Origin: Streptomyces lomondensis
Lineage (GTDB): Bacteria > Actinomycetota > Actinomycetes > Streptomycetales > Streptomycetaceae
Direction: 5' to 3'
Assembly: GCF_014651035.1 (NCBI RefSeq)
Contig: NZ_BMWC01000003.1
Coordinates: forward strand, 62,001 to 126,000
DNA length: 64,000 nt
Below, in pieces: positions 41,302-49,501 of the stretch. A program made the position numbers and the translations under genes. The notes under the pieces are model-generated. The model worked only from the letters and a program-made list of their open reading frames with translations, was not told where the DNA came from and did not search any database. Positions within the stretch are counted from its first letter, which is position 1. The number at the start of each line of letters is the position of its first letter.

Positions 41302-42921
41302 ATGGGTCACCTCGAAGCCGCGCACCTGGAGTACTACCTGCCTGACGGAAGGGCGCTGCTGGGCGATGTGTCGTTCCGGGTGGGGGAGGGCGCTGTCGTC
41401 GCCCTCGTGGGGCCCAACGGGGCCGGGAAGACGACCCTGCTCCGGATGCTCGCCGGTGAGATCAGACCGCACGGCGGATCCGTCACCGTCGGCGGCGGAC
41501 TCGGCGTCATGCGGCAGTTCGTCGGATCCGTACGCGACGAGACGACCGTACGCGACCTGCTCGTCTCCGTCGCGACCCCCCGCATCCGCGAAGCCGCCCA
41601 GGCCGTCGACGCCGCCGAGCACGCCATCATGACCGTCGACGACGAGGCCGCCCAGCTGAAGTACGCCCAAGCCCTCGCCGACTGGGCCGAGGCCCGCGGC
41701 TACGAGGCCGAGACGCTGTGGGACATGTGCACCACGGCCGCGCTCGGCATCCCCTACGACAGGGCGCAGTGGCGCCAGGTCCGCACCCTCTCCGGCGGTG
41801 AGCAGAAGCGCCTCGTCCTGGAGGCCCTCCTGCGCGGCACCGACGAGGTGCTCCTCCTCGACGAGCCCGACAACTACCTCGACGTCCCCGGCAAACGCTG
41901 GCTGGAGGAACGGCTCGCCGAGACCCGCAAGACCGTCCTGTTCGTCTCCCACGACCGCGAACTCCTGGCCCGCGCCACCCAGCGCATCATCTCCCTGGAA
42001 CCCGGCCCCGCCGGCGCCGACGCCTGGGTACACGGCGGCGGCTTCGCCACGTACCACGAGGCCCGCCGCGAACGCTTCGCCCGCTTCGAGGAGTTGCGCC
42101 GCCGCTGGGACGAGAAGCACGCCCAGTTGAAGAAGCTGGTACTGAACCTCCGGCAGGCGGCCAGCATCAGCGACGTGCTGGCCTCCCGCTACCAGGCCGC
42201 CCAGACCCGCCTGCGCAAGTTCGAGGAGGCCGGCCCGCCCCCGGAGCCGCCCCGCGAGCAGGACATCAGGATGCGCCTCAAGGGCGGCCGCACCGGCGTC
42301 CGGGCCGTCACCTGCGAGAACCTGGAGCTCACCGGCCTGATGAAACCCTTCGACCTGGAGGTCTTCTACGGCGAACGCGTCGCCGTCCTCGGCTCCAACG
42401 GCTCCGGCAAGTCCCACTTCCTGCGCCTCCTCGCCGGCGACGACGTCGCGCACACGGGGCACTGGAAGCTGGGCGCCCGGGTCGTGCCCGGCCACTTCGC
42501 GCAGACGCACGCCCACCCGGAGCTGGAGGGACGTACGCTCCTCGACATCCTGTGGAAGGAGCACGCGCAGGACCGTGGCGCCGCCATGTCCCGGCTGCGC
42601 CGCTACGAGCTGACCAACCAGGCCGAGCAGACGTTCGAACGCCTGTCCGGCGGCCAGCAGGCCCGCTTCCAGATCCTCCTGCTGGAGCTCCAGGGCGTGA
42701 CGGCCCTGCTCCTCGACGAGCCGACCGACAACCTGGACCTGGAGTCCGCCGAGGCCCTCCAGGAGGGCCTGGAGGCCTTCGACGGCACGGTCCTCGCGGT
42801 CACCCACGACCGCTGGTTCGCCCGCTCCTTCGACCGCTACCTGGTCTTCGGCAGCGACGGCCGGGTCCGGGAGACCCCGGAACCGGTCTGGGACGAACGC
42901 CGCGTGGAACGGGCGCGATAG
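41302..42921 (+). CDS. ABC-F family ATPase (ribosome-associated)
   Basis: 539-aa soluble protein with two ABC nucleotide-binding domains and no membrane domain: Walker A GPNGAGKTT near 36 and GSNGSGKSH near 370, signatures LSGGEQKRL and LSGGQQARF, and Walker B LLLDEPDNYLD and LLLDEPTDNLD. The charged linker between the domains (about 250-320) is the P-site tRNA interaction motif region of ABC-F proteins, which rescue stalled ribosomes or give resistance to ribosome-targeting antibiotics. ATG at 41302 has no Shine-Dalgarno. Whether it is a housekeeping translation factor or a resistance protein cannot be decided from sequence. Confidence 0.9.
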   Translation: MGHLEAAHLEYYLPDGRALLGDVSFRVGEGAVVALVGPNGAGKTTLLRMLAGEIRPHGGSVTVGGGLGVMRQFVGSVRDETTVRDLLVSVATPRIREAAQAVDAAEHAIMTVDDEAAQLKYAQALADWAEARGYEAETLWDMCTTAALGIPYDRAQWRQVRTLSGGEQKRLVLEALLRGTDEVLLLDEPDNYLDVPGKRWLEERLAETRKTVLFVSHDRELLARATQRIISLEPGPAGADAWVHGGGFATYHEARRERFARFEELRRRWDEKHAQLKKLVLNLRQAASISDVLASRYQAAQTRLRKFEEAGPPPEPPREQDIRMRLKGGRTGVRAVTCENLELTGLMKPFDLEVFYGERVAVLGSNGSGKSHFLRLLAGDDVAHTGHWKLGARVVPGHFAQTHAHPELEGRTLLDILWKEHAQDRGAAMSRLRRYELTNQAEQTFERLSGGQQARFQILLLELQGVTALLLDEPTDNLDLESAEALQEGLEAFDGTVLAVTHDRWFARSFDRYLVFGSDGRVRETPEPVWDERRVERAR

Positions 42922-42932
42922 CAGCGCACCTG

Positions 42933-42994
42933 GGGGCGCGGGGACCTGCGCGACCGGCCACGACGCGCCCGCACCCGCGCCGGTGCCGCGCCCC
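42933..42994. terminator. GC-rich convergent inverted repeat
   Basis: 9-bp arms GGGGCGCGG (42933-42941) and CCGCGCCCC (42986-42994) lie between the convergent ABC-F and Vms1-like genes. This type of block is commonly dispersed in Streptomyces intergenic DNA, and it could end transcription from both sides. Confidence 0.45.
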
Positions 42995-43029
42995 TGCGGT
43001 GAAGCGGCGCGCAGGTCACTTCCAGCTGG

Positions 43030-44130
43030 TCACTTCCAGCGGAGCAACGCCCCGAGTCCGCCGACCGGAACCTCCTGCTCGGCAACGGCCAGTGCGCCGG
43101 CGTCCGACGCCACCGCCGACCGGATCAGCGCGTCGTCCGCCCGGGCCGGCCAGGAGTGCTGCTCGCCGAGGACCTTCAGCTCCGTGCGCCGCATCGCCAG
43201 CTGGTCCGGGTCCTCGCCGATCCACACCTCACGGTGCGTGTCCGGCCCGTCCAGCCTGATCAGCAGCTCGTCGATGCGATGCTCGCGCGCCGCCTCGACC
43301 AGCGCGGGCACGCCCTCGACGGCCCCGGCCCGGCCCTCGTCGTCCGGGTTCCGGGCGGCCCGGAACCGCTCCAGCTCCGCCTCGGCCTGCCGCGCCACAT
43401 GCTCGGCGCGGGCCCGCTCGACGTCGTCGTCGAGGAGCCGGCTGCCCGTGCCGTGCGGCGCCTCGACGACCAGATCGTGCAGCCGCTTGGGCAGCCGCTC
43501 GTACACGGACCGCCGCTCACGGGTGTCACCGACGAGAATCAGCAGGTCGGCCCGTGTCTCCTCCTGGCACACGGCCAGCGCGTCGGCGATCTCCGCGGCG
43601 TTGTGCTCCCAGGTGTTCTCCACCCGCAGCTGGAAATGCCGCTCGGACCAGTCCACGGAACTCGTCCGGTGCACCGGCCACTGGCGCCCGGTGACGCCAC
43701 CGGCGTCCTCCCGGCCCAGCGCGCTGCGCAGCTCGAAGTCCGCGCCCTTGCGGTCGACGTAGGCGACCACGCACACCGGGTCCTCGCCGGCCAGCTCCAG
43801 CAGGGGCGCGACCCGCGGCAGCGGGGCCCACTCGGCCCAGTCGCCGCCCCGCGGGGGACGGGTCAGCGGCGGGTCCAGGACGACCTGCCCGGCCAGGGCG
43901 AACAGGGCCCGGCCGTGGGGTTCGGAGGAGTGCCGCAGATCCTCGATCGCGCTCTGCACGGCCCGGCAGGTCGCCTCGTCCGCGCCCTGGTCGGCCAGCT
44001 GCCTGGCCATCGCCTGGGCCGTGAGCTGCCGCTCGTGGGGGGTGTCCTCCGTATGCCGGGAGGTGTCGACGTACACCGAGGCCCAAGGCCCGGGGTGTTC
44101 GTACAGTGGGTGCAGAAAGGCGAGATCCAT
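43030..44130 (-). CDS. Vms1/Rv2629-like (bacterial eRF1-like) protein
   Basis: 366-aa protein of the Rv2629/baeRF group related to Vms1/ANKZF1 and eRF1. N-terminal ASVYVDTSRHTED, a central VCVVAYVDRKGADFEL strand region, the helical WSERHFQLRVENTWEHNAAEIADAL segment, and an eL30-like DLLILVGDTRERRSVYERLP region. The Vms1 family releases peptides from stalled ribosomes, and mycobacterial Rv2629 belongs to the dormancy regulon; a role in hibernating ribosomes is an inference. ATG at 44130 has GGGAGGGAG upstream. A GTGT-N15-GGGTAC promoter (44181-44205) faces it from the shared divergent region. Confidence 0.8.
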   Translation of the reverse strand: MDLAFLHPLYEHPGPWASVYVDTSRHTEDTPHERQLTAQAMARQLADQGADEATCRAVQSAIEDLRHSSEPHGRALFALAGQVVLDPPLTRPPRGGDWAEWAPLPRVAPLLELAGEDPVCVVAYVDRKGADFELRSALGREDAGGVTGRQWPVHRTSSVDWSERHFQLRVENTWEHNAAEIADALAVCQEETRADLLILVGDTRERRSVYERLPKRLHDLVVEAPHGTGSRLLDDDVERARAEHVARQAEAELERFRAARNPDDEGRAGAVEGVPALVEAAREHRIDELLIRLDGPDTHREVWIGEDPDQLAMRRTELKVLGEQHSWPARADDALIRSAVASDAGALAVAEQEVPVGGLGALLRWK

Positions 44131-44178
44131 GGCTCCCTCCCGGATGCCGCTCGGGTAGTGCTCACTTGCTCCCCAGGC

Positions 44179-44205
44179 GGGTACCCGGACCACATGAACG
44201 AACAC
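44179..44205. promoter_or_regulatory. Bidirectional sigma-B-type promoter at GGGTACCC
   Basis: Minus strand: GTGT (44205-44202), 15 nt, GGGTAC (44186-44181) for the Vms1-like gene. Plus strand: GGGTAC (44179-44184) lies 9 nt before the ATG at 44194, giving a leaderless mRNA for the DUF6158-like gene, though its upstream box is weak. One palindromic octamer serves both directions. Confidence 0.6.
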
Positions 44206-44481
44206 GACGAGCGGGGCGACACCATGACCGGAGTGGACCCTGACCGGCTGGACGACCAGCAGCTCATGAAGGAGCTGGAGACCATCCACCGCACGCGCCA
44301 CGACACGCTGCTCTACGGCTCGAACGACGCGCTGCGGGCCCACAACGAGCGCATGGCGCAGCTGGAGGGCGAGTACCTGCGCCGCAACCCGCGCCGCCCG
44401 GTGGCCGCGGGCCGCACACGCGAAGGGGCCCGGGAGCGCGGGAGCGGGGAGTCGACGACTCCCACGACCCCGGGCACCTGA
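44194..44481 (+). CDS. Small charged protein, DUF6158-like
   Basis: 95-aa hydrophilic protein. Conserved part: PDRLDDQQLMKELETIHRTRHDTLLYGSNDALRAHNERMAQLEGEYLRRNP-type helical segment at residues about 15-68, then a disordered Arg/Gly/Thr tail. This matches small actinobacterial proteins grouped as DUF6158, of unknown function. ATG at 44194 lies 9 nt behind GGGTAC with no ribosome site; an internal ATG at 44224 is an alternative. Part of the 3' end is duplicated beyond the stop codon (GGCACCTGAGCCCCTC occurs twice, 28 bp apart). Confidence 0.72.
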   Translation: MNEHDERGDTMTGVDPDRLDDQQLMKELETIHRTRHDTLLYGSNDALRAHNERMAQLEGEYLRRNPRRPVAAGRTREGARERGSGESTTPTTPGT

Positions 44482-44623
44482 GCCCCTCCGACGACCCCCG
44501 GCACCTGAGCCCCTCTAAGGACAGGCCCGGGAACAGGCCACCCGGCCAGACGACCCCGGCGGCCACGCGGAACGGAAACGGAACGGACCGGACCGGAAAA
44601 CACCCGGCCCGGCCCCGCTACTC

Positions 44624-44642
44624 GGCGCGCTGCCGGCGCGCC
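44624..44642 (-). terminator. Hairpin after the catalase gene
   Basis: GGCGCGC-N5-GCGCGCC (44624-44642), starting 8 bp beyond the catalase stop codon on the minus strand; no T-tract. Confidence 0.5.
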
Positions 44643-44649
44643 CCGCTGC

Positions 44650-46752
44650 TCAGCGCCGCACCGGCGGACGCCCCCAGTGCCGATGCGCCGCGATCGCGTC
44701 CACGAACGCGTTCAGGAACTCCTCGCTCGCCGGGCCGGGCGACGTGTCCGTCACGATCCCCTGGTCGGCGACCACCCGCTGGAACTCCGTCGACAGATGG
44801 AGCCCCTCGGGCTCCAGCGCCGACAGGACCCCCACGCCCGAGCCGAGCGCACCCACCGGCTTGCCGTGCCGGTAGGCGTCCCGCACGAACCGCACCGCGT
44901 CCGGGTCGGCCGCCGTCGGCGGGGTGCCGACGGGCCCGCCGGGCAGCAGCACCGCGTCGTACAGCACGGACGCCACGGTCGGCAGCGCGCGGTCGACCGC
45001 GTACGTCTCGCCGTCGGCGCCGGTGATCGTCCCGTCCGCCGGGGCCAGCGCCTCGACGATCGCCCCCTCGGCGGCCAGCCGCTCCCGCACGGAGGTGATC
45101 TGCTCGGCGTCCACCCCGTCCGTGACGAGCACCGCGATCTGCCGGGTCCGGATCGAACCGTCCCCGCGCAGCGACTCCAGACTGAGCGCGGGGGAGGACA
45201 GCTTGGACGAAGCCCCCGCACCGGACGGCTCCGGCACCCCGACACCTCGCGCCACCTGCACCGCCAGCTCCCCGTCGACCTTGGCCAGATGCTCGACCGT
45301 ACGCGCCCGCACGGTCATCGCGCCCACCTTGCCGAGCTCGAACCGGAACGCCTCCACGATGTGCTGCTTCTCCCAGTCCGCCATGCTGTTCCAGAACATC
45401 GCGGTCTGGCTGTAGTGGTCCTGGAAGCTGGGACTGCGCCGCCGGATCTTGTGGCCGTCGACCCGTTCGGCGTAGTGGGTGTAGGCGCTTCCGCCGGCAC
45501 CCGCGTGGGCCGGGCAGCCCCCGCCCAGAGAGTTCGGGAAGTAGTTCGTGCCGGAGTGGATCGCGCTCTGGTGGTAGCCGTCGCGCTGGTTGTTGCGCAC
45601 CGGCGCGACCGGCCGGTTCACCGGCAGCTGCGAGAAGTTGGGCCCGCCGAGCCGGATCAGCTGGGTGTCCAGGTAGGAGAAGTTCCGCGCCTGGAGCAGC
45701 GGGTCGTTGGTGAAGTCGATGCCGGGGACGACGTTCGCCGTGTGGAAGGCGACCTGCTCGGTCTCCGCGAAGAAGTTCTCCGGGTTGCGGTCCAGCACCA
45801 TCCGGCCGATCGGCCGCACCGGCACCTGCTCCTCCGGGATGATCTTCGTCGGGTCGAGCAGATCGAAGTCGAACGCGAACTCGTCCTCCTCCGGCACGAG
45901 TTGCACGCCCAGCTCCCACTCGGGATACTCGCCCGCCTCGATCGCGTCCCACAGGTCACGCCGGTTGAAGTCCGGGTCGCGGCCCTGGCACTCCTGCGCC
46001 TCGTCCCACACCAGCGAGTGCACGCCGAGCCGCGGCTTCCAGTGGAACTTCACGAACGTGCCCTTGCCGGCCGCGTTGACGAACCGGAAGGTGTGCACGC
46101 CGAAGCCCTGCATCATGCGGTAGCTGCGCGGGATCGCCCGGTCCGACATCAGCCACATGATCGCGTGCAGCGTCTCGGGCTGGAGCGAGACGAAGTCCCA
46201 CAGGGTGTCGTGCGCGGACGCGCCGGTCGGGATGTCGTTGTGCGGCTCGGGCTTCACCGCGTGCACGAAGTCCGGGAACTTGATGCCGTCCTGGATGAAG
46301 AAGACCGGGAAGTTGTTCCCGACCAGGTCGTAGTTCCCCTCCGACGTGTAGAACTTGGTCGCGAAGCCGCGCACGTCCCGCACCGTGTCCGCCGACCCCT
46401 TCGGGCCCTGCACGGTCGAGAACCGCACGAACACGGGCGTGCGCACGGACGGGTCCTGGAGGAAGGCCGCGCGGGTGAACTCCGCGCAGGACTCGTACGG
46501 TTCGAAGTACCCGTACGCGCCCGCGCCCCGCGCGTGCACCACCCGCTCCGGGATCCGCTCGTGGTCGAAGCGGGTGAGCTTCTCCCGGAAGTGGAAGTCC
46601 TCCATCAGCGTCGGGCCGCGCTCGCCCGCCGCCAGGGAGTCGTCGGTGTGGTCGACCTCGACGCCCTGGTCGGTGGTGAGCGGCCCGCCGGCCGGATCGT
46701 CCGCCCGGAACGCCTCGCGCTGCTCCTGCTTGCGGTCGGCGGGAGAGGCCAT
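44650..46752 (-). CDS. katE: Large-subunit KatE-type catalase with C-terminal GATase-like domain
   Basis: 700-aa clade 2 haem catalase decomposing hydrogen peroxide. The distal His73 is in [12 protein letters not shown], the Asn in [11 protein letters not shown] near 146, and the proximal haem Tyr in [15 protein letters not shown] near 360. As in E. coli HPII, a flavodoxin/class I glutamine-amidotransferase-like domain follows (about 540-690, beginning [16 protein letters not shown]), here without an obvious catalytic Cys. ATG at 46752 overlaps the PfpI stop (ATGA), so it is coupled to that gene and belongs to an operon headed by a GGGTAC stress promoter near 48950. Confidence 0.93.
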   Translation of the reverse strand: MASPADRKQEQREAFRADDPAGGPLTTDQGVEVDHTDDSLAAGERGPTLMEDFHFREKLTRFDHERIPERVVHARGAGAYGYFEPYESCAEFTRAAFLQDPSVRTPVFVRFSTVQGPKGSADTVRDVRGFATKFYTSEGNYDLVGNNFPVFFIQDGIKFPDFVHAVKPEPHNDIPTGASAHDTLWDFVSLQPETLHAIMWLMSDRAIPRSYRMMQGFGVHTFRFVNAAGKGTFVKFHWKPRLGVHSLVWDEAQECQGRDPDFNRRDLWDAIEAGEYPEWELGVQLVPEEDEFAFDFDLLDPTKIIPEEQVPVRPIGRMVLDRNPENFFAETEQVAFHTANVVPGIDFTNDPLLQARNFSYLDTQLIRLGGPNFSQLPVNRPVAPVRNNQRDGYHQSAIHSGTNYFPNSLGGGCPAHAGAGGSAYTHYAERVDGHKIRRRSPSFQDHYSQTAMFWNSMADWEKQHIVEAFRFELGKVGAMTVRARTVEHLAKVDGELAVQVARGVGVPEPSGAGASSKLSSPALSLESLRGDGSIRTRQIAVLVTDGVDAEQITSVRERLAAEGAIVEALAPADGTITGADGETYAVDRALPTVASVLYDAVLLPGGPVGTPPTAADPDAVRFVRDAYRHGKPVGALGSGVGVLSALEPEGLHLSTEFQRVVADQGIVTDTSPGPASEEFLNAFVDAIAAHRHWGRPPVRR

Positions 46753-47294
46753 CAGGCGGCCTCCTGGGCGAAGACGTCGAGGAAGGTCTCGCAGAACGCC
46801 TTCAGGTCGTCCGGCTTGCGGCTGGTGACCAGCTTGTTGGCCCCGTGGTCGCAGACCTTCACCTGCTCGTCGACCCAGGTGCCGCCCGCGTTGCGGATGT
46901 CCGTCTGCAGGCTCGGCCAGGAGGTCAGCGTCCGGCCGCGCACGACGTCCGCCTCGACCAGCGTCCACGGCGCGTGGCAGATCGCGGCCACGGGGCGGCC
47001 CTGCTCGAAGAAGTCCCGGACGAACGCGACGGCCTTGCCGTCCATCCGCAGGAAGTCCGGGTTGGCCACGCCGCCCGGCAGCACCAGGGCGCCGAACGAG
47101 CCGGGCGAGGTCTCGCCCACGACCTCGTCCACGGGGAAGGTGTCGGCCTTGTCGAGGTGGTGGAACGCCTGGATCTCACCCTCCTTCGTCGACACCAGCA
47201 CGGGCGCGTGGCCGGCGTCCTTCGCCGCCTGCCACGGATCGGTCAGCTCGACCTGCTCCACGCCCTCGGGTGCGACCAGAAACGCGATACGCAT
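46752..47294 (-). CDS. DJ-1/PfpI family protein
   Basis: 180-aa stand-alone DJ-1/PfpI (YhbO-like) protein. The nucleophile Cys106 and His107 lie in AAICHAPW, with GALVLPGGVANPDFLR near 68-83 and a conserved Glu near residue 13. Family members act as protein or nucleotide deglycases/glyoxalases or chaperones under oxidative and carbonyl stress. Sequence similarity to the C-terminal domain of the neighbouring catalase suggests shared ancestry. ATG at 47294 follows AAAGGA at long spacing and lies 5 nt behind the split membrane-protein gene. Confidence 0.9.
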   Translation of the reverse strand: MRIAFLVAPEGVEQVELTDPWQAAKDAGHAPVLVSTKEGEIQAFHHLDKADTFPVDEVVGETSPGSFGALVLPGGVANPDFLRMDGKAVAFVRDFFEQGRPVAAICHAPWTLVEADVVRGRTLTSWPSLQTDIRNAGGTWVDEQVKVCDHGANKLVTSRKPDDLKAFCETFLDVFAQEAA

Positions 47295-47299
47295 GATGC

Positions 47300-48012
47300 T
47301 CAACGTCCTTTCCCGGAGCGGTCGGCGCTCCAGTGCGCCGCGTCGCTCCTGACGTGCTTGTCGTTCTCGTTCTTCCTGTTCCTGCGGGCCGCGCGCACGC
47401 ACCGCAGCAGCTCCTCGCCGTACGGCAGCAGCACGCACGTGCCGATCGCGGCGGCGATGCCCGCCAGGTAGCGGCGCGACAGCGGCCGCCGCCGCGGCAC
47501 CAGCCGCCACGCGTCGGGATCGCACCGGCCGCCGCGCAGCAGCGACTTCACCTGGTCGGCGTGCAGGCACATCAGGGCGGCCAGTGCCCCGAACGGCAGC
47601 GACTCCAGAAAGCTGTGGATGTGCTGCTCGATCGGCTTGACCTCCCGCTCGCTCCCGACGGCCGTGCGGACGTCCCAGAGCGCCGTCGCCTCGTGCACCG
47701 CGGCCCCGCCCAGCTGCACGCTCAGCAGCAGCGGGTTGACCTCGTAGCGCAGCGTCAGCGCGATCGGGATGCCCACCTCGGCCATCATCAGCTGGGGGCA
47801 CCTCCCACGCCCTTAAGGCAGTGGGGGAGGATCAGGGACTCCTTCGTCCCCGCCGTCTCCTCGATCCGGGTGCGCCGGTGCATCACCCAGTCGGCGACCC
47901 CGGGCACGAACCAGCTGGGCAGCAGCCCGTACATCAGGTACCGGGTCGTGGCGTCACCGACGTCGACCGTGACGCCGGTGACGCCGATCTCTTTCGCCTG
48001 GCCGATGCTCAC
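47300..48012 (-). pseudogene. Membrane protein gene split by a 36-bp palindromic element
   Basis: Two adjacent frames together make one protein. The 5' part (GTG at 48012 to TGA at 47788) has RYLMYGLLPSWFVPGVADWVMHRRTRIEETAGTKESL-like sequence, and the 3' part (ATG at 47788 to 47300) continues with MMAEVGIPIALTLRYEVNP, HEATALWDV and HIHSFLESLPFGALAALM. These are consecutive blocks of a conserved multi-spanning membrane protein family of unknown function. Between them lies a palindromic insert (47794-47829) that shifts the frame and adds a stop. The GTG start overlaps the CBS gene stop (GTGA). The 3' ORF could still be translated from its own ATG, but the family domain is broken. Confidence 0.78.
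47787..47835. mobile_element. 36-bp palindromic mini-element with 5-bp flanking duplication
   Basis: The core (47794-47829) runs from GGGGGCACC to GTGGGGGAG, an imperfect hairpin centred on TTAA, of a type dispersed in Streptomyces genomes. ATCAG is present on both sides (47787-47791 and 47831-47835). Removing 44 bp (element plus one ATCAG copy) fuses the two halves of the interrupted gene into one frame. Confidence 0.6.
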
Positions 48013-48440
48013 GCACCTCCTCGGGCGTCCGGCTCGGCACGGCTGATGTCGGCGAGCGCCGACGCCGGGTCCTCGGCCTCGGCCACGTCGCCGAGGCTCA
48101 CGATCCCGACCGGCAGCCCGTTCTCCACCACCGGCAGCCGGCGCACCGCGTGCTCGCGCATCAGCGTGACCGCGGTCGCCACCCGGTCGTCCGGCGTCAC
48201 CGTCACCGGATCCGGCGTGCACACGGACTGGACGCTCACCGTCATCGGGTCGGCACCGTCGGCGACGGCCCGCACCGTGATGTCACGGTCGGTGAGCACA
48301 CCGATCACGTCCTGACCGTCGGCCACCACCACATCGCCGATGTTCTGGGTGCGCATCAGCTGCGCCGCCTCGACGAGCGAGGCGTCCGGGCGCACGGCGA
48401 CCACACCCGGAGTCATCACGTCCTTCACCAACTCGGCCAT
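48009..48440 (-). CDS. CBS-domain protein
   Basis: 143-aa protein made of a pair of CBS domains: VKDVMTPGVVAVRPDASLVEAAQLM with IGVLTDRDITVRAVADG, then VCTPDPVTVTPDDRVATAVTLMREHAVRRLPVVENG with VGIVSLGDVAEA. Tandem CBS pairs bind adenosine nucleotides and sense energy state, usually regulating a partner. Homologues are common in actinobacterial dormancy and stress sets (hypoxic response protein type). ATG at 48440 has GGGAGGG 8 nt upstream; GTG at 48443 is an alternative. Its stop overlaps the start of the split membrane-protein gene. Confidence 0.88.
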   Translation of the reverse strand: MAELVKDVMTPGVVAVRPDASLVEAAQLMRTQNIGDVVVADGQDVIGVLTDRDITVRAVADGADPMTVSVQSVCTPDPVTVTPDDRVATAVTLMREHAVRRLPVVENGLPVGIVSLGDVAEAEDPASALADISRAEPDARGGA

Positions 48441-48512
48441 CACTGGGGCCCTCCCTCGGTTCCCAGGCCGGTGGGGGCACCGCGGCGCGCCGCGCTGCCC
48501 CCGACGCGGTCC

Positions 48513-48914
48513 CTACGCGTACTCCTGCGGCCCGGTCTCCCGGGCCCGGACCAGGGCCTGGGCCAGTTCCTGGACGTTGCCGTAGCGCTGCTGGCGCGGC
48601 AGCCGCTCCAGGGCCTCGACGAGCGCGTCGGGCGCCTGGTGGCCGCGCAGCTCGCGGACCAGCTCACGCGGGTTCGCGGGGAACGCCCTGCGGCCCAGGA
48701 TCCGGGCCAGCTCCAGCCGTACCGACTCCAGGGACGTCGGCCGACGGCTCGGCGTCACCGGCCCGTACGTGACCTCGGGGTCGTCCTCGGCGGCCGGCTC
48801 CGGGTCGTGCCACTCCTCGCTGCGCGTGGGGTGCCCGGACCTGAGCAGACCCTGGAGTTCGTGCTTCATCTCGTCGTCCCGGTGGACGCTCAGCCGGTCG
48901 CTTCCTCGCTGCAT
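48513..48914 (-). CDS. DUF2795-like protein heading the catalase operon
   Basis: 133-aa hydrophilic protein. The N-terminal half is charged and variable; the C-terminal half (about 68-125) has LELARILGRRAFPANPRELVRELRGHQAPDALVEALERLP, resembling DUF2795, where a short helical domain ends in a segment about residues with spacing for alanine-aspartate helices. The function is unknown, and such proteins are frequent next to CBS and DJ-1 genes. ATG at 48914 has GGAGGG 5 nt upstream. The GTGT-N15-GGGTAC promoter lies 34 bp further. Confidence 0.72.
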   Translation of the reverse strand: MQRGSDRLSVHRDDEMKHELQGLLRSGHPTRSEEWHDPEPAAEDDPEVTYGPVTPSRRPTSLESVRLELARILGRRAFPANPRELVRELRGHQAPDALVEALERLPRQQRYGNVQELAQALVRARETGPQEYA

Positions 48915-48947
48915 GTTTCCCTCCAGACCTTCGGGGGTCCGCACCGC

Positions 48948-48972
48948 GTACCCGAACACCGGAAGCCGACAC
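48948..48972 (-). promoter_or_regulatory. Sigma-B-type promoter of the DUF2795-CBS-PfpI-catalase operon
   Basis: GTGT (48972-48969), 15 nt, GGGTAC (48953-48948) on the minus strand fits the general-stress sigma-B pattern completely and precedes a five-gene minus-strand set ending with the catalase. Confidence 0.6.
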
Positions 48973-49073
48973 GGGTTCGGCACACCGGATCGCCGCCGTA
49001 CGCGCTGGTTTGCGCCACGGTCTGCGGGAGACCCGGATCACACCCCCCACTCATCTCTGGGGAAGGACATGTC

Positions 49074-49217
49074 ATGGCGATGCTCGCTGTGCTCATCCCG
49101 CTGCTCATGCTCGGAGTGGTGCTGGTGCTGGGCCGGTACGAGGAGCTGCTGCTGCCGCAGGACGACACCGACCGGCCCGAACCGGCCGGCGTCCCGGCCT
49201 CCGGCGTCGGACAGTAG
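49074..49217 (+). CDS. Small single-span membrane protein, 47 aa
   Basis: A 47-aa frame: one hydrophobic helix (residues 3-19, AMLAVLIPLLMLGVVLVL), then a short polar tail rich in Asp/Pro ending at TAG. GGGGAAGG precedes the ATG at 49074. About 60 nt upstream, GTTT, 14 nt and GGGAGA roughly imitate the stress promoter pattern. Similar one-helix proteins are common in Streptomyces; the function is unknown. Confidence 0.6.
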   Translation: MAMLAVLIPLLMLGVVLVLGRYEELLLPQDDTDRPEPAGVPASGVGQ

Positions 49218-49258
49218 GACCCGGGCGGTCGGCTCTCGGTCCATTGATTTCCTGAGCG

Positions 49259-49287
49259 TTCCAAAAACTTCCAAAGATGACTATCAT
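49259..49287 (+). promoter_or_regulatory. Putative promoter of the large helicase operon
   Basis: TTCCAA (49259-49264), 17 nt, TATCAT (49282-49287) lies in the most AT-rich stretch of this part of the window (about 49240-49300). The following leader of about 210 nt holds a hairpin CGCTTC-CC-GAAGCG (49321-49334) and no convincing gene. Confidence 0.5.
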
Positions 49288-49501
49288 TGGGTGCGACTAG
49301 TGGTGTCAGGCGTACAGTGGCGCTTCCCGAAGCGATGCGCCGTATGTCCAACAGGGGCAAGCCTTTCGTGCTGTTGGACGCAGATGTCGTAACTGATGCC
49401 GCGAGCATGTGCCTGGGCTCTCTGGGGAGGGCAGCCGAGGCCGTCGGAGGCCGCGCGGTGATCAGGCGTCGGTCGGGAGCCGTGCGTGAGGGGGGAGTTT
49501 C

